Below are positions 6,785-17,300 of a stretch of 64,000 bases of DNA, one piece after another. Position numbers and translations under genes: made by a program. Position 1 is the stretch's first letter. The number at the start of each line of letters is the position of its first letter. Location: positions 29,134 to 93,133 of the forward strand of contig MHPU01000039.1 in NCBI GenBank assembly GCA_001820485.1. Reading direction: 5' to 3'. The notes beneath the pieces were generated by a model. The model was given only the letters and a program-made list of their open reading frames with translations, did no database searches and was not told where the DNA came from. The stretch comes from Candidatus Staskawiczbacteria bacterium RIFOXYD1_FULL_32_13 (lineage in GTDB: Bacteria > Patescibacteriota > Minisyncoccia > Minisyncoccales > Staskawiczbacteraceae).

Positions 6785-6958
6785 ATGTTGCCAAAAGAAG
6801 CCATTGAAGAATTTAAGAAGCTGTATTTCAAAAATTACAAAATACAGCTTTCAGATGAAGAAGCAGTTCGCCGAGCAAATAACCTTGTGGATCTTTATAG
6901 TAAAGTTTATGGCGGTGATTGTGGTTCAATAAAGGATATTGATAAAAATAAAAATTAA
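6785..6958 (+). CDS. small orphan-family protein (EFKKxY family copy 1)
   Basis: 57 residues: MLPKEAIEEFKKLYFKNYKI, then LSDEEAVRRANNLVDLYSKVY. It is helical and acidic/basic-mixed, without signal or membrane segment. It resembles the proteins at 21586 and 21829 of this island (shared pattern: start with KEA/EKA, EEFKK, S/NxxEAV, NLL/NLV, KVY/NVY). Such short proteins are common as cargo in mobile islands of this group. Function is unknown. It ends two bases before the start chosen for the nuclease-like gene and is probably the first gene of that operon. Confidence 0.6.
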   Translation: MLPKEAIEEFKKLYFKNYKIQLSDEEAVRRANNLVDLYSKVYGGDCGSIKDIDKNKN

Positions 6959-6959
6959 A

Positions 6960-7460
6960 ATGTTAGTAGAAAAAATACAAAAACAAAATGTTGGAAACGC
7001 CGGAGAATATTATATTGCTTCAAGATTATCTGCTTTGAATTTTGTAGCAACTATAACGCTCGGTCGGGCAGAAAAATACGACATATTGGCTATTAGCCCA
7101 AAAGGTAGGGTTGTTAAATTATCTGTAAAAACTACTCAAGTTGAAAAAGCAAAGGATTTTCCATTATCGCACAAAGACGAATGTGGACAATCAGAAGATT
7201 TTTATTATGCTTTTGTAAAATTAAATAATTTTACCAAAGATCCTGATTTCTGGGTTATTCCAAGTAAAGTTTTATGTCCTTTGCTTAAAAATTCTCACGA
7301 AAAATGGGGGAATACTCTAAATAGAAAAGGAGAAAAACACGGACATTCAGATGTTAGATTGTTGCCGATTGAATTAACTGCTGGACAACGACAATATTAC
7401 CCTGAAAACTGGGAGAAAGATGTTGAAAAATACTATAAAAATTTAAACCAATTATTATGA
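6960..7460 (+). CDS. PD-(D/E)XK-like nuclease, first gene of a defence-like operon
   Basis: 166 residues from MLVEKIQKQNVG; a start seven codons earlier would overlap the previous gene. The region GNAGEYYIASRLSALNF, then EKYDILAISPKGRVVKLSVKTT fits the PD-(D/E)XK fold: Glu in GEYY, Asp in YDIL and the x-x-K of SVKTT at the expected spacing (about residues 14, 42 and 58). This fold is shared by restriction and Holliday-junction nucleases and by proteins that only bind DNA. The C-terminal half (DFWVIPSKVL...HGHSDVRLLPIELTAGQRQ) is unfamiliar. The stop overlaps the next start in ATGA, so the helicase is translationally coupled. Activity is inferred. Confidence 0.6.
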   Translation: MLVEKIQKQNVGNAGEYYIASRLSALNFVATITLGRAEKYDILAISPKGRVVKLSVKTTQVEKAKDFPLSHKDECGQSEDFYYAFVKLNNFTKDPDFWVIPSKVLCPLLKNSHEKWGNTLNRKGEKHGHSDVRLLPIELTAGQRQYYPENWEKDVEKYYKNLNQLL

Positions 7461-10400
7461 ATAATTTTATTACAAATGCGGAGCAAAAAAACTTAAAAAC
7501 ACGACTTGTTGAGTTAATTAAGAAAAGCGATGAACTCAAATTTTTGGTCGGGTTTTTTTATTTTTCCGGAATAAGAGAGCTGTATGAAGGATTGAAAGAA
7601 AATCCTAATGTCAAAATAAAAGTTTTAGTTGGCTTAAATGTTGATAAAAATTTAATTGAGTTTGCTGAAAATATTGAGGGGCAATCAGATGACGAAAGGG
7701 TTTATAATCTTTTTAGTTCTCTGAAAAAATCATTAAATACAAAGGATTTTGATAATCAAGAGTTTTATAATCAAGTGAAATATTTTGTTGAATTGATAAA
7801 GGAAGAGAGATTGATAATGAGGAAAACATTTAATCCAAATCATTCCAAAGTTTATATTTTTAGATTGGAAGAGGGGCAGGTTTCAAGGCAGAAATTATTT
7901 ATTACGGGAAGTAGTAATTTAACAAAAGCTGGATTAACAACACAAGAGGAATTTAATGTAGAGATAAGTGATTATGGTTTTGACGATGCAGAAAAGTATT
8001 TTGATAATCTTTGGGCAGAGGCGATAAAGATAACAGAAAATGATGTTTTGAGAAAGAAATTAGTAGATTTGATAGAAAAGGACACGCTTGTAAAAAACAT
8101 TACCCCGTTTGAAGCATTTGTTCTTGTATTAAAGAACTACCTTGATTTTTATGATAACAAAAAGGAATTAGGAAGCTCTTTAATTGAGATATTAGAAAAT
8201 AATGGATATAAAGCCTATCAATATCAATTAGACGCTATAAAGCAAGGATTGGCGATAATAGAGAAGGATAATGGGGTTATTCTTGCTGATGTTGTTGGTT
8301 TGGGCAAAACGATAATTGCCTGTGCTATTGCTAACCAACTTAAAAGGAGGGGCTTGGTTATTTGTCCTCCCGGACTGGTGGGAGATAAAAATAGAGCTTC
8401 TGGGTGGAAAAAATATCTTGATCAATTCAAGCTGTATAATTTAGATTGGGAAGTAAGGTCTCTTGGAGAAATGGAAAACACTTTTGACTTTGTTAAAAAG
8501 AATAAAGATATTGAGGTTATTATTGTTGATGAAGCTCATCGTTTTAGAAACGAAGACACTGAAGACTATGAAATTTTAAAAAATATTTGTCGTGATAAGA
8601 TTGTAATTTTACTTTCTGCTACTCCGTTTAACAATAAACCAAGTGATATACTTTCTTTGTTGAAGTTATTTGTTGCTACAAAAAAATCTTTTATAACTCT
8701 TGATAATAATCTTGCTAATAAATTTAAGATTTTCAGTGGAACATTTGATAGGCTTGCTTATATTAAAAAGAATTGGAATTCTCTTAATGAGCAAAAAAGA
8801 AAATTAGTTCAGAAATACTATAAGAGTTTTTTTGGTGAAACAGGTAGCGAGAATATTGATTTATCAAAAGTTAAACAAAAATCTCACTATTTAGCAAAAC
8901 AAATAAGAGATGTTGTGGAGCCAGTTACCATAAGGCGTAATCGTCTTGATTTACAAAATAACCCATTTTATAAAGAAGAGGTAAAAGATTTGTCAAAGAT
9001 CAAGGATCCGGAGGAATGGTTTTTTGAATTGTCAAAAGAGCAGTCAGATTTTTATGATAGAATTATTAGTGTTTATTTTGGCGATGAAGAGAACGGAGGA
9101 AAATTCAAGGGTGCAATATACAGACCATTTAAATATGAAGTAAAGATTGAAAAAGAGTTAGAAGAAGAAAAAGATGATAGGGAAACAAATTTTAAAAAAT
9201 GGCAACAAAAAAACCTGTATGATTTTATGCGTAGATTGTTGGTTAAAAGATTTGAAAGTTCTTTTGGCTCATTTGAGAAAAGTATTAAAAATTTTAAGAC
9301 AATAACAGAAATTGTTTTAAAGTTCATTGAGAAGACCGATAAGTATATTCTTGATAGATATTTACTTGAAAAAATATACGACCGAGATGATGATGAGATA
9401 GAGGCAGAATTGATTGAATTTGCAGAGAAATTAAAGAGAGGAAATTATCCGAAAAACAATCATATTTATGAATTGAATAAAGATTTTAATGATAAAGAGG
9501 GTTTTATTAGGGATATTAAATCAGATCTTTCTCTTTATGACGATATTTTGAAAGAACTTTCAGATTTAAAACTCATCAAGAATGACCCAAAATCATTATG
9601 CTTGATAGAAAATTTAAAAAAGGACATAAAAAACAAACAAGAAAAGGGAGAGCCCAAAAGGAAAGTAGTTATATTCTCAGAATATGTTGATACTATAAAG
9701 CATCTTGAACCAACGCTTAAAAAGGAATTTGGAGATAAACTTTTAGTTGTTGCCGGTGATTTATCGCCTCAAAAAATATCTCAAATCAATAAAAACTTTG
9801 ATGCTTCGTTTGAAGAGCAAGATAATGATTATGATGTTTTATTGGCTTCTGACCGAATATCAGAAGGATTTAACCTTAATAGAGCAGGAATAATTGTAAA
9901 TTATGATATACCCTGGAACCCAGTAAGAGTAATCCAAAGAGTGGGGCGTATAAACCGTATAAGTAAAAAAGTTTTTAATAATCTTTATATTGCAAACTTT
10001 TTTCCAACAGAAAGAGGTTCTCAGCTCGTAAGATCAAGAGAAATAGCACAAAACAAAATGTTTTTAATTCATAGTGTTTTGGGAGAAGATGCTAAAATTT
10101 TTGATATTGACGAAGAACCAACTCCATCAGGTCTATTTACAAAAATACAGCAAAACCCAGATAATTTGGAAGAAGAAAGTTTTAATACAAGGGCGTTAAA
10201 GAAGTTTGAAGAAATTAAAAAGGAAAATTCACAACTAATTCAAGAAATTGAGAATTATCCTCCAAGAGTTAAAGTTGCTAAAGAATTTAATGAAAGCGAA
10301 CTTTTTGTTTTTATTAAGAAAAGTAAACTCTATGTTAGGGGAATAAAATATAATAAAGAGAATAATGAAAATGAAATTTACGATACTACCTTTGAGGATG

Positions 10401-10819
10401 TATTTAATAGAGTTTTATGTGAGAAAGATGAAAAGCAGTTGCAATTAAGCAATGTGTTTTGGGATAATTACGATAAAGCCAAGAATTTTAAAGAAAAATT
10501 TGTTCCACCAAGTGTTCAAAGTTTAGAGCAAAGAGCATTGGATAATCTTAAAATAATAATTGCAAATCCATCAGAAAAATTATTACCGCATTTAAACTTT
10601 TTAAGAACATTAAGAGAAGATATTTTGGATTATGGCACTCTTGCTGATTATACATTTAGAACAATTATTGATTTTAAAAATGCAAATGATGAGCAGACTA
10701 TTTTAGATATTATAGAATTAAAAAATAAAATGGGAGAGAATTATTTGGATAGAGAAAAAGATAATAAAAAAGATTTATCAAAAGAAATTATTGTTGCTAT
10801 TGAAAATCAAAAAATATGA
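7457..10819 (+). CDS. PLD-nuclease/SNF2-type helicase fusion
   Basis: 1120 residues. Residues 1-190 match a phospholipase-D-like nuclease half-site: NHSKVYIFR followed by ITGSSNLTKAGL and a Glu (the H-x-K...GSxN pattern; the Asp of the classic HKD motif is missing, as in many such nucleases). From about 240 there is a superfamily-2 helicase: VVGLGKT (Walker A, near 279), VDEAHRF (near 356), LSATPFNN (near 387), then a long insertion and the second RecA lobe with FSEYVDT, SDRISEGFNL and RVGRINRI (near 828). The HepA/SNF2-like family tracks along duplex DNA without necessarily unwinding it. It overlaps both neighbours in ATGA. A DNA-translocating nuclease in a restriction-like system is the likely role. 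Confidence 0.8.
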   Translation: MNNFITNAEQKNLKTRLVELIKKSDELKFLVGFFYFSGIRELYEGLKENPNVKIKVLVGLNVDKNLIEFAENIEGQSDDERVYNLFSSLKKSLNTKDFDNQEFYNQVKYFVELIKEERLIMRKTFNPNHSKVYIFRLEEGQVSRQKLFITGSSNLTKAGLTTQEEFNVEISDYGFDDAEKYFDNLWAEAIKITENDVLRKKLVDLIEKDTLVKNITPFEAFVLVLKNYLDFYDNKKELGSSLIEILENNGYKAYQYQLDAIKQGLAIIEKDNGVILADVVGLGKTIIACAIANQLKRRGLVICPPGLVGDKNRASGWKKYLDQFKLYNLDWEVRSLGEMENTFDFVKKNKDIEVIIVDEAHRFRNEDTEDYEILKNICRDKIVILLSATPFNNKPSDILSLLKLFVATKKSFITLDNNLANKFKIFSGTFDRLAYIKKNWNSLNEQKRKLVQKYYKSFFGETGSENIDLSKVKQKSHYLAKQIRDVVEPVTIRRNRLDLQNNPFYKEEVKDLSKIKDPEEWFFELSKEQSDFYDRIISVYFGDEENGGKFKGAIYRPFKYEVKIEKELEEEKDDRETNFKKWQQKNLYDFMRRLLVKRFESSFGSFEKSIKNFKTITEIVLKFIEKTDKYILDRYLLEKIYDRDDDEIEAELIEFAEKLKRGNYPKNNHIYELNKDFNDKEGFIRDIKSDLSLYDDILKELSDLKLIKNDPKSLCLIENLKKDIKNKQEKGEPKRKVVIFSEYVDTIKHLEPTLKKEFGDKLLVVAGDLSPQKISQINKNFDASFEEQDNDYDVLLASDRISEGFNLNRAGIIVNYDIPWNPVRVIQRVGRINRISKKVFNNLYIANFFPTERGSQLVRSREIAQNKMFLIHSVLGEDAKIFDIDEEPTPSGLFTKIQQNPDNLEEESFNTRALKKFEEIKKENSQLIQEIENYPPRVKVAKEFNESELFVFIKKSKLYVRGIKYNKENNENEIYDTTFEDVFNRVLCEKDEKQLQLSNVFWDNYDKAKNFKEKFVPPSVQSLEQRALDNLKIIIANPSEKLLPHLNFLRTLREDILDYGTLADYTFRTIIDFKNANDEQTILDIIELKNKMGENYLDREKDNKKDLSKEIIVAIENQKI

Positions 10820-13800
10820 GTAGAGAAATTTTAGAGGATATAATCAAAGATTTTAATCCGGAAAAATTTGTTAGATTTTTTAGAGCAAAAAACTCTTCTA
10901 CTTTTTTGCCTATTAAAGAGAATTTAGATCATTATAAAGATGCCAATTTTAAGGACGGGATTAAATTAGGGGAAATAAAGTTTTCAGAAGATGATAAATT
11001 GATAATTTGTGCGTTTAAGGCAGGCAAGTCTCTTTCTGAAAGGAGTGGTAAGAAGGCTCAATATGAACTTGGCAGAAAGGTTTTAAAGGAAAATCAAATT
11101 GATGCAGGAATTTTTATATTTTATGATGAGGAAAAAAAGTTTCGTTTTTCTTTAATTTATACAAATTATTTAGAGAGTAAGAAGAAAGATTGGAGTGCTT
11201 TTCGCAGATATACATATTTTGTCGGGGAGGGAACAAATAAGACATTTTTAAAACAAATTGGGGAAAAAGATTTCTCAACCTTGAATAATGTTAAAAATGC
11301 CTTTTCAATTTCAGCTGTAACAGATATTTTTTATAATGATTTTTTTGCGGAATACGATAAAATTTTAAAATCTGTTGTCATCGTAAATAAAATTGATAAC
11401 ACAGAGAGGGCAGAAAGCTTTGTTCTTTTATTTGCTATAAGGACTATTTTTTTAGGATTTATTCAAAAGAAAAGATGGATTGGAGATAATGAAAATTTTA
11501 TTCAAGATTTTTTTACAGAGTATAAGAATAAATATTTTAAAGAAGATAAATTCTATAAAAGGTGGCTTTGCCCATTGTTTTTTGAAGCATTAAATTCGCC
11601 TCCCGGAAGAAAGGTTGCATATAATAACAATGAATTCTCAAAGGAAACAGAGCAACAGTTACAAATGTCGCCATATTTGAATGGGGGTCTTTTTAAGAAG
11701 AAAAATGACTTTGATGATCAGGGCTGGATAATTCCCGACAAAGAAATAGATAGTTTTTTTAATTTCCTTTTTTCTTATAGTTTTACAATAGAAGAAAACT
11801 CTCCCGAAGACGAGGACTTACAATTAAATCCGGAGTTTTTAGGGATTATTTTTGAAAGATTAGTTAATAAAAAAGATGGAGCCGTTTATACTCCAAGAAC
11901 AGAAGTTGATTTAATGTGTAGATTAAGTTTGGTTAAATGGTTGCAAAAAAATCTTAAAGTTCAAGTAAAAATAGATGACATTTACAAATTATTATTTAAG
12001 GAAAGTGATAAAGAACAACAAACAATAGGCGATTTATCAAAAGAAGATGCTGAGTATGTTTTGAAATTATTGGAAAATGTTATTGTATGCGACCCTGCTG
12101 TTGGTTCAGGTGCTTTTCTTGTAGGAATGATGCAGGTTTTAGATGAGGTTGGATATAATCTTAATGAGAAAATAGGGGCTAAAAATAATAATGTTTTTGA
12201 TAGAAAAAAGCAAATTATTGGTAGATCTCTTTATGGCGTAGAAGTAAAGGAATGGGCTGTTTGGATATGTCAGTTGCGTTTATGGTTATCATTATTTGTT
12301 GAAGCTCCAGATGATTTTAAAAATTCAATGGAAGCAATTTTACCAAGTTTAGATTTTAAAGTAAGGAAAGGCGATAGCCTTGTTCAAAGGGTTGGTTCAA
12401 AGTTATTTCCAATTACCGGACACATACAAATACAAAATAATTCTATAAAAGCAAAGATAACTCAATTAAAAAGTTTAAAAACAGAATACTACAATAACAA
12501 AGCAACAGTTTCAGATTGGGAGTTGAGGCAAAAGGAAAAACAAATTTATGATGATATTATAAATATTGAAATTGATGAAAAACAAAATCAATTAAATAGT
12601 TTTAAAAACTACAAATCCAAAAAAACCGCTTCAATGTTTTCAGATATGACAGAGCCAGATCAAACAGAACTTGAATTAGATAAAGATAAAATAGAAAAAA
12701 TAAAATTGGAATTAGAGGATTTAAAAGAACAAAAAGCAATTTTATCAAAAGGAGAAAAGCCTTTGGTTTGGAGTATAGAGTTTGCCGAAGTTTTTGCAGA
12801 AAAAGGCGGATTTGATATTATTATTGGAAATCCACCATATGTTAGACAAGAGAGTATTTCAGATCCAACAGAAAAGATAAAAGATAAAAAAATATACAAA
12901 AACCTTCTTTCTGAAATGGTAAAAATGGATTTTCCAGATGATTTTTTAGCAAAGACAAAGATTAACGCTCAATCCGATTTATACACTTATTTTTATATTC
13001 GTGGACTGCGACTTTTAAACCCGTTGGGAGTGCATACTTTTATTTGTTCTAATTCGTGGTTAGATGTTGGTTATGGTGCTTGGCTTCAAGAGTTTTTATT
13101 AAAAAGATGCCCGGTTGATTTAATAATTGATAATCACGCAAAAAGAAGTTTTGAAGTAGCTGATGTTAATACTATAATTTCTATTGTTCACGCACCGCAA
13201 AAAAAAGTTGATGAAAATCATTTGGTAAAATTTGTTGCTTACAAAAGACCATTTGAAGAGATAATGTTTACTGAAGATTTACTTATAGTTGAGAATACAA
13301 AAAAGGTTTTGGCGAATGATGGTTTTAGAGTTTATCCAATATCAGTAAAAGATTTAATAGATTTTGGCACAGAATATGAGAATGAAAATCAGGAAAAATT
13401 AAAATCTGGAAAATACATTGGTGATAAGTGGGGAGGTAAATATCTCCGTGCTCCGGATATTTTCTTTACAATTTTAGAGAAAGGAAAAGATAAGTTAGTA
13501 AAACTTGGCGATATCGCAAAAGTGAGCTTTGGAATTAAAACAGGAGTAAATGAATTTTTTTATCTTGATGATGAAGCAATCAAAAAATGGGGGATTGAAA
13601 AGGATTTTTTAAAACCTGTCATTAAAAGTCCTCGTGAATGTAGAAGCATCTTGGTTGATCCTAAAGATTTAAAATACAAAATTTTTATTTGTAATAAAAG
13701 TAAAGAAGAGTTAAATGGAACAAATGCGTTGAAGTATATTGAATGGGGAGAAAAGCAAAAAACCAAAGAGGGCGTTTATTGGAAAAATGTTCCAAGCGTT

Positions 13801-14337
13801 TCTTCGCGTAAATTTTGGTGGGAAGCATCAATCCAAGAGTTTGCTTTTTGTTCATATCCAATGATAAATAATATTAGGCTTATTTTTTTCAAAAATAACT
13901 TTATTCTAAATGACGCTAATTTGGTTGGAATTTATCCAAAAAAAGATTTTGGAAATTCTTTACTTGTTTCCTTAAATTCAACATATAATATGATAAATAT
14001 GGAACTAATGGGTATAGCAAATTTAGGAGAAGGGGCGATAAAGCAAAATCCGATTTATATCAAAAAATCAATCATTATTGACCCTGAAATAATACCAAAC
14101 TATAAAGTAGAACCGTTTTTTAATCGGGAAATTTATTCAATTTTCGAGGAGTGTGGAATTGATCCAAAATCGGAAACCCCCATTGAAGAGCAAGAACCAA
14201 AACCGTTACCGGATAGGGCAGAGTTAGACAATATAGTTTTTGATGCTTTGGGACTTAATAATGATGAACGTAAAGAAGTTTATCGTTCCGTTTGTCGTCT
14301 TGTTTGGAATAGAATAAGTAAAGCTAAGAGTGTTTAA
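10816..14337 (+). CDS. large N6-adenine DNA methyltransferase, type IIG-like
   Basis: 1173 residues. The AdoMet-binding motif VIVCDPAVGSGAFLVG is near residue 425 and the catalytic IIIGNPPYVRQ near 670; NPPY identifies amino-methyltransferases, most likely N6-adenine. Between them lies a Lys/Glu-rich coiled insertion (about 530-640). The C-terminal 450 residues resemble the target-recognition part of Eco57I-like enzymes (KLGDIAKVSFGIKTGVNEFF). The N-terminal 180 residues, with KAQYELGRKVLKE...DAGIFIFYDEE...FRFSLIYTNY, are shared with large single-chain restriction-modification enzymes; a nuclease motif there is not certain. No separate hsdS-like specificity subunit is present. It may mark self DNA for the helicase-nuclease encoded upstream. 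Confidence 0.82.
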   Translation: MSREILEDIIKDFNPEKFVRFFRAKNSSTFLPIKENLDHYKDANFKDGIKLGEIKFSEDDKLIICAFKAGKSLSERSGKKAQYELGRKVLKENQIDAGIFIFYDEEKKFRFSLIYTNYLESKKKDWSAFRRYTYFVGEGTNKTFLKQIGEKDFSTLNNVKNAFSISAVTDIFYNDFFAEYDKILKSVVIVNKIDNTERAESFVLLFAIRTIFLGFIQKKRWIGDNENFIQDFFTEYKNKYFKEDKFYKRWLCPLFFEALNSPPGRKVAYNNNEFSKETEQQLQMSPYLNGGLFKKKNDFDDQGWIIPDKEIDSFFNFLFSYSFTIEENSPEDEDLQLNPEFLGIIFERLVNKKDGAVYTPRTEVDLMCRLSLVKWLQKNLKVQVKIDDIYKLLFKESDKEQQTIGDLSKEDAEYVLKLLENVIVCDPAVGSGAFLVGMMQVLDEVGYNLNEKIGAKNNNVFDRKKQIIGRSLYGVEVKEWAVWICQLRLWLSLFVEAPDDFKNSMEAILPSLDFKVRKGDSLVQRVGSKLFPITGHIQIQNNSIKAKITQLKSLKTEYYNNKATVSDWELRQKEKQIYDDIINIEIDEKQNQLNSFKNYKSKKTASMFSDMTEPDQTELELDKDKIEKIKLELEDLKEQKAILSKGEKPLVWSIEFAEVFAEKGGFDIIIGNPPYVRQESISDPTEKIKDKKIYKNLLSEMVKMDFPDDFLAKTKINAQSDLYTYFYIRGLRLLNPLGVHTFICSNSWLDVGYGAWLQEFLLKRCPVDLIIDNHAKRSFEVADVNTIISIVHAPQKKVDENHLVKFVAYKRPFEEIMFTEDLLIVENTKKVLANDGFRVYPISVKDLIDFGTEYENENQEKLKSGKYIGDKWGGKYLRAPDIFFTILEKGKDKLVKLGDIAKVSFGIKTGVNEFFYLDDEAIKKWGIEKDFLKPVIKSPRECRSILVDPKDLKYKIFICNKSKEELNGTNALKYIEWGEKQKTKEGVYWKNVPSVSSRKFWWEASIQEFAFCSYPMINNIRLIFFKNNFILNDANLVGIYPKKDFGNSLLVSLNSTYNMINMELMGIANLGEGAIKQNPIYIKKSIIIDPEIIPNYKVEPFFNREIYSIFEECGIDPKSETPIEEQEPKPLPDRAELDNIVFDALGLNNDERKEVYRSVCRLVWNRISKAKSV

Positions 14338-14349
14338 ATTACTAAAAAT

Positions 14350-17300
14350 ATGGATGAAAAAGGATTAAATCCAAATATAAATGAAACATTTGAAATCAAG
14401 CCACATCAGAAATGGATTTGTGATTATTTAGATCGTCTTAATGAAAAGGAAAAGATATGTTCAGATGCGGTTATTCCTTCAAATTTAATTATAGGTGCTT
14501 TAATTGCAATTCACAATAAAGAAAAAAATCCTGATTGGATGGCACAGTCCGCTCACTCGTACAGGGAGATATTTTATTGGTTGGGCGGTAAAAGAGATAA
14601 AGGTGTTTTTTTTAAAATTAAATCATTTTCCTATGGTTGGCTTCATAAGCTTGGAATTAGAAATAAAGCAATTGAAAGAATTGTTAATTATAAAATAAAT
14701 AGCCAAAATAAAAAGAAGATAGAATATGTTCTACAAGTTTTGCACGAACAAAAGAGAGCAGAAATTATTGCAAACACCTTATATAAAATTTATTTGGCAT
14801 TTACCAAAATTTCTCATCATTTTGCGAAAAAGGATAGCAGAAAAGATACAATCAAAATTTTTAGGCAGTTAGGGATAATTGTTGATGAGAAGAATTTCCC
14901 AACCAATGATAATTTTATTGACCTTGTTCGGATATTTGAAAATGTTTTGAGAGAGTCTTCGCTTGATCCTTTAAAAATTCACGAAAATATTGATTTATTC
15001 ATTAAAGAAAGAAATAAAGATGCACCTTATTTGCGTTTACTTTTTTCGTTGAATTATGATGCTAAAAGATTTTTCTTTTATCAGGCCGATGAAAATTGGT
15101 TGAGTTGGCTTTGGAAAAATGGCTTTTTAGACAATATAAAAAAGAAGGCAGAAAACTCAAATCAATATTCGTTCCGTATGCCTGAATTAAATTATTTGGT
15201 AAAAGTTACCGAGAAGAAACCTGTAGAGGTTATTGAGATTATAAAGTCAATAGAGATTTCAGGGCAAAATTTTAATCCGGAAGTTGTTGATCGTTTCTTG
15301 TGGATCGCAAGGTCTTTGCCTGTAGATAAGGTTGGAGAATTAGTTGAGGGTGGCAGAATTGGTAAGTGGATTTATTTAATGCACGCATATAATTTTAGGA
15401 AATCAGGATATGAATTTATGGAAATTATCAAAAATATTGAGAAAGCCAAAGAATACAAGGCATTGTTGGGTTTAGCAAAATCACTGCTTTCAATTAAAAA
15501 AGAAATTAAAAACGACACAGAAAGTTTTGGCGAAGACAATCCTTTTTATATAGCTGATTTAGATGCCTCTGGTGTTTTTAGTGCTTTGGCAGACATAGAT
15601 AATGATGAACATACAGAGAGTGCTTTAATTTTAACTGTTGAAAAACTATCAGAAATTGTAAAATTGGGAGGCGTAAATAATGAAAAAGTTTTTGATTATC
15701 AAGATTTATTTTCTTTGCTTGATGTTGATATTTTTACTCTTGAAGTTGAGGAAAGTGGTGGAATTTCTTATAGACAGGATGTTAAAAATTTAGTTGCCAC
15801 AATCAAGAAGTTAATTGAGAGAACTATTGGCAATAATTGTGGCGATGAGAAAAAAGCAAGAAAAATGTTTGAACACATAAATAACCTATCATCTTGCCGT
15901 TCATCTTGGCGAATAAAATTATTTGCTTTATCACAATGTCCGGAAGTATTCAAGAGAGAACTTAAAGAAGCATTTTTTAGAGTATTTATTGACGATTATT
16001 ACCAAATTGAAGGCGGAACAGAGTATAAAAAAACACTTGGAACTGCTTTTTATGTATTAGAAAAAACAGATAGGCAAAAATACATTGATAAAGTTTTCGA
16101 GTTTTTTTCTAAAAAAGATGCAGAAAAAGAAAATGATAAGGAAGTTTGGCACAGAAGAACGGGTTGGGAAATCTTGTCTGTGATATATTCTATTGGTCTT
16201 TTGAATAAAGAATATGAAAATAAATGTGAGCAAGTGTTTGGCAAAAAACCTAAAAAAGATTATGAACCAGAGCCTGTAATAGGCGAAACAAGAGGAGGAA
16301 CTGTGATAGACAGGTCACCATTTGAATTAGCGGGTTTCTCGCCAGATCAAATAGCGGTAAATCTTAAATCAGAGTGGACTGTTAAAAAAATTGCAGATCT
16401 TTATAAAAATGATGATTTTTTACGCCCGCGAAATGCAGAGGGATTAGGTGATGCCTTGAAAGAGGACATAAAAGTGAGAACAACAGAATATCTTGAAAAT
16501 ATAAATAAGTTTTTTGATAGGGAGAAAATGCACTCTCATTATGTTTATTCTATTTTGCGTGGGATTGATGATATATTAAGAAACAAACAACAATTAAAGC
16601 CTGAGCAAATAAAACAAATTTTTGATTTTTTTAAAATAATTATAAGTAGCGGTAAAAAAGAAGCATTTATTGCAGAGAAAAGTGAGAATGGTTGGCTTGC
16701 AGATTGGATAACTGTTTGTAGGACAATGACGGACATATTGCTATATACAACGGAAAATAAAGAAACAAGAAAAGAAATACATAGTGACCACAAAGAATTT
16801 ATAAAAAACTGCATAGCTTATCTTTTAACAATTACGCAAAGCCTTTCGGCAGAAGAAGAAAAACCGGAATACGGAGAATTATACACAGTTGCAATAAATT
16901 CTGTAAGAGGGAGGGCATATGAATTACTCGTTGTTTTTACAGAAAACGATGGTAATGTTTTAAGTGATGATGTAAAAAGTATTTTCAAAAAAACACTCAA
17001 AGACAATTCTCTTGCAGTAAGGTTTGTAATAGGCAGATACTTGGCAACATTATATTTTAGAGATAAGGATTTTGTGAAAGGTTTATTTTCAGATATTTTT
17101 ACTATAAAAAATTCTGATAAAAAAGATGTTTATTTAGCAACTTGGGAAGGATATTTATCAAGTTCCTTGTATGGAGAATTATTCAATGAATTAAAGGAAT
17201 ATTATGTTAATGCTATAAATTTTAATCCGGAAGAATATACCAAAAGAAAATACTATAAAGGGTTAGATGAAGCGTTGGCAATACATTTGGCTCTTGCTTT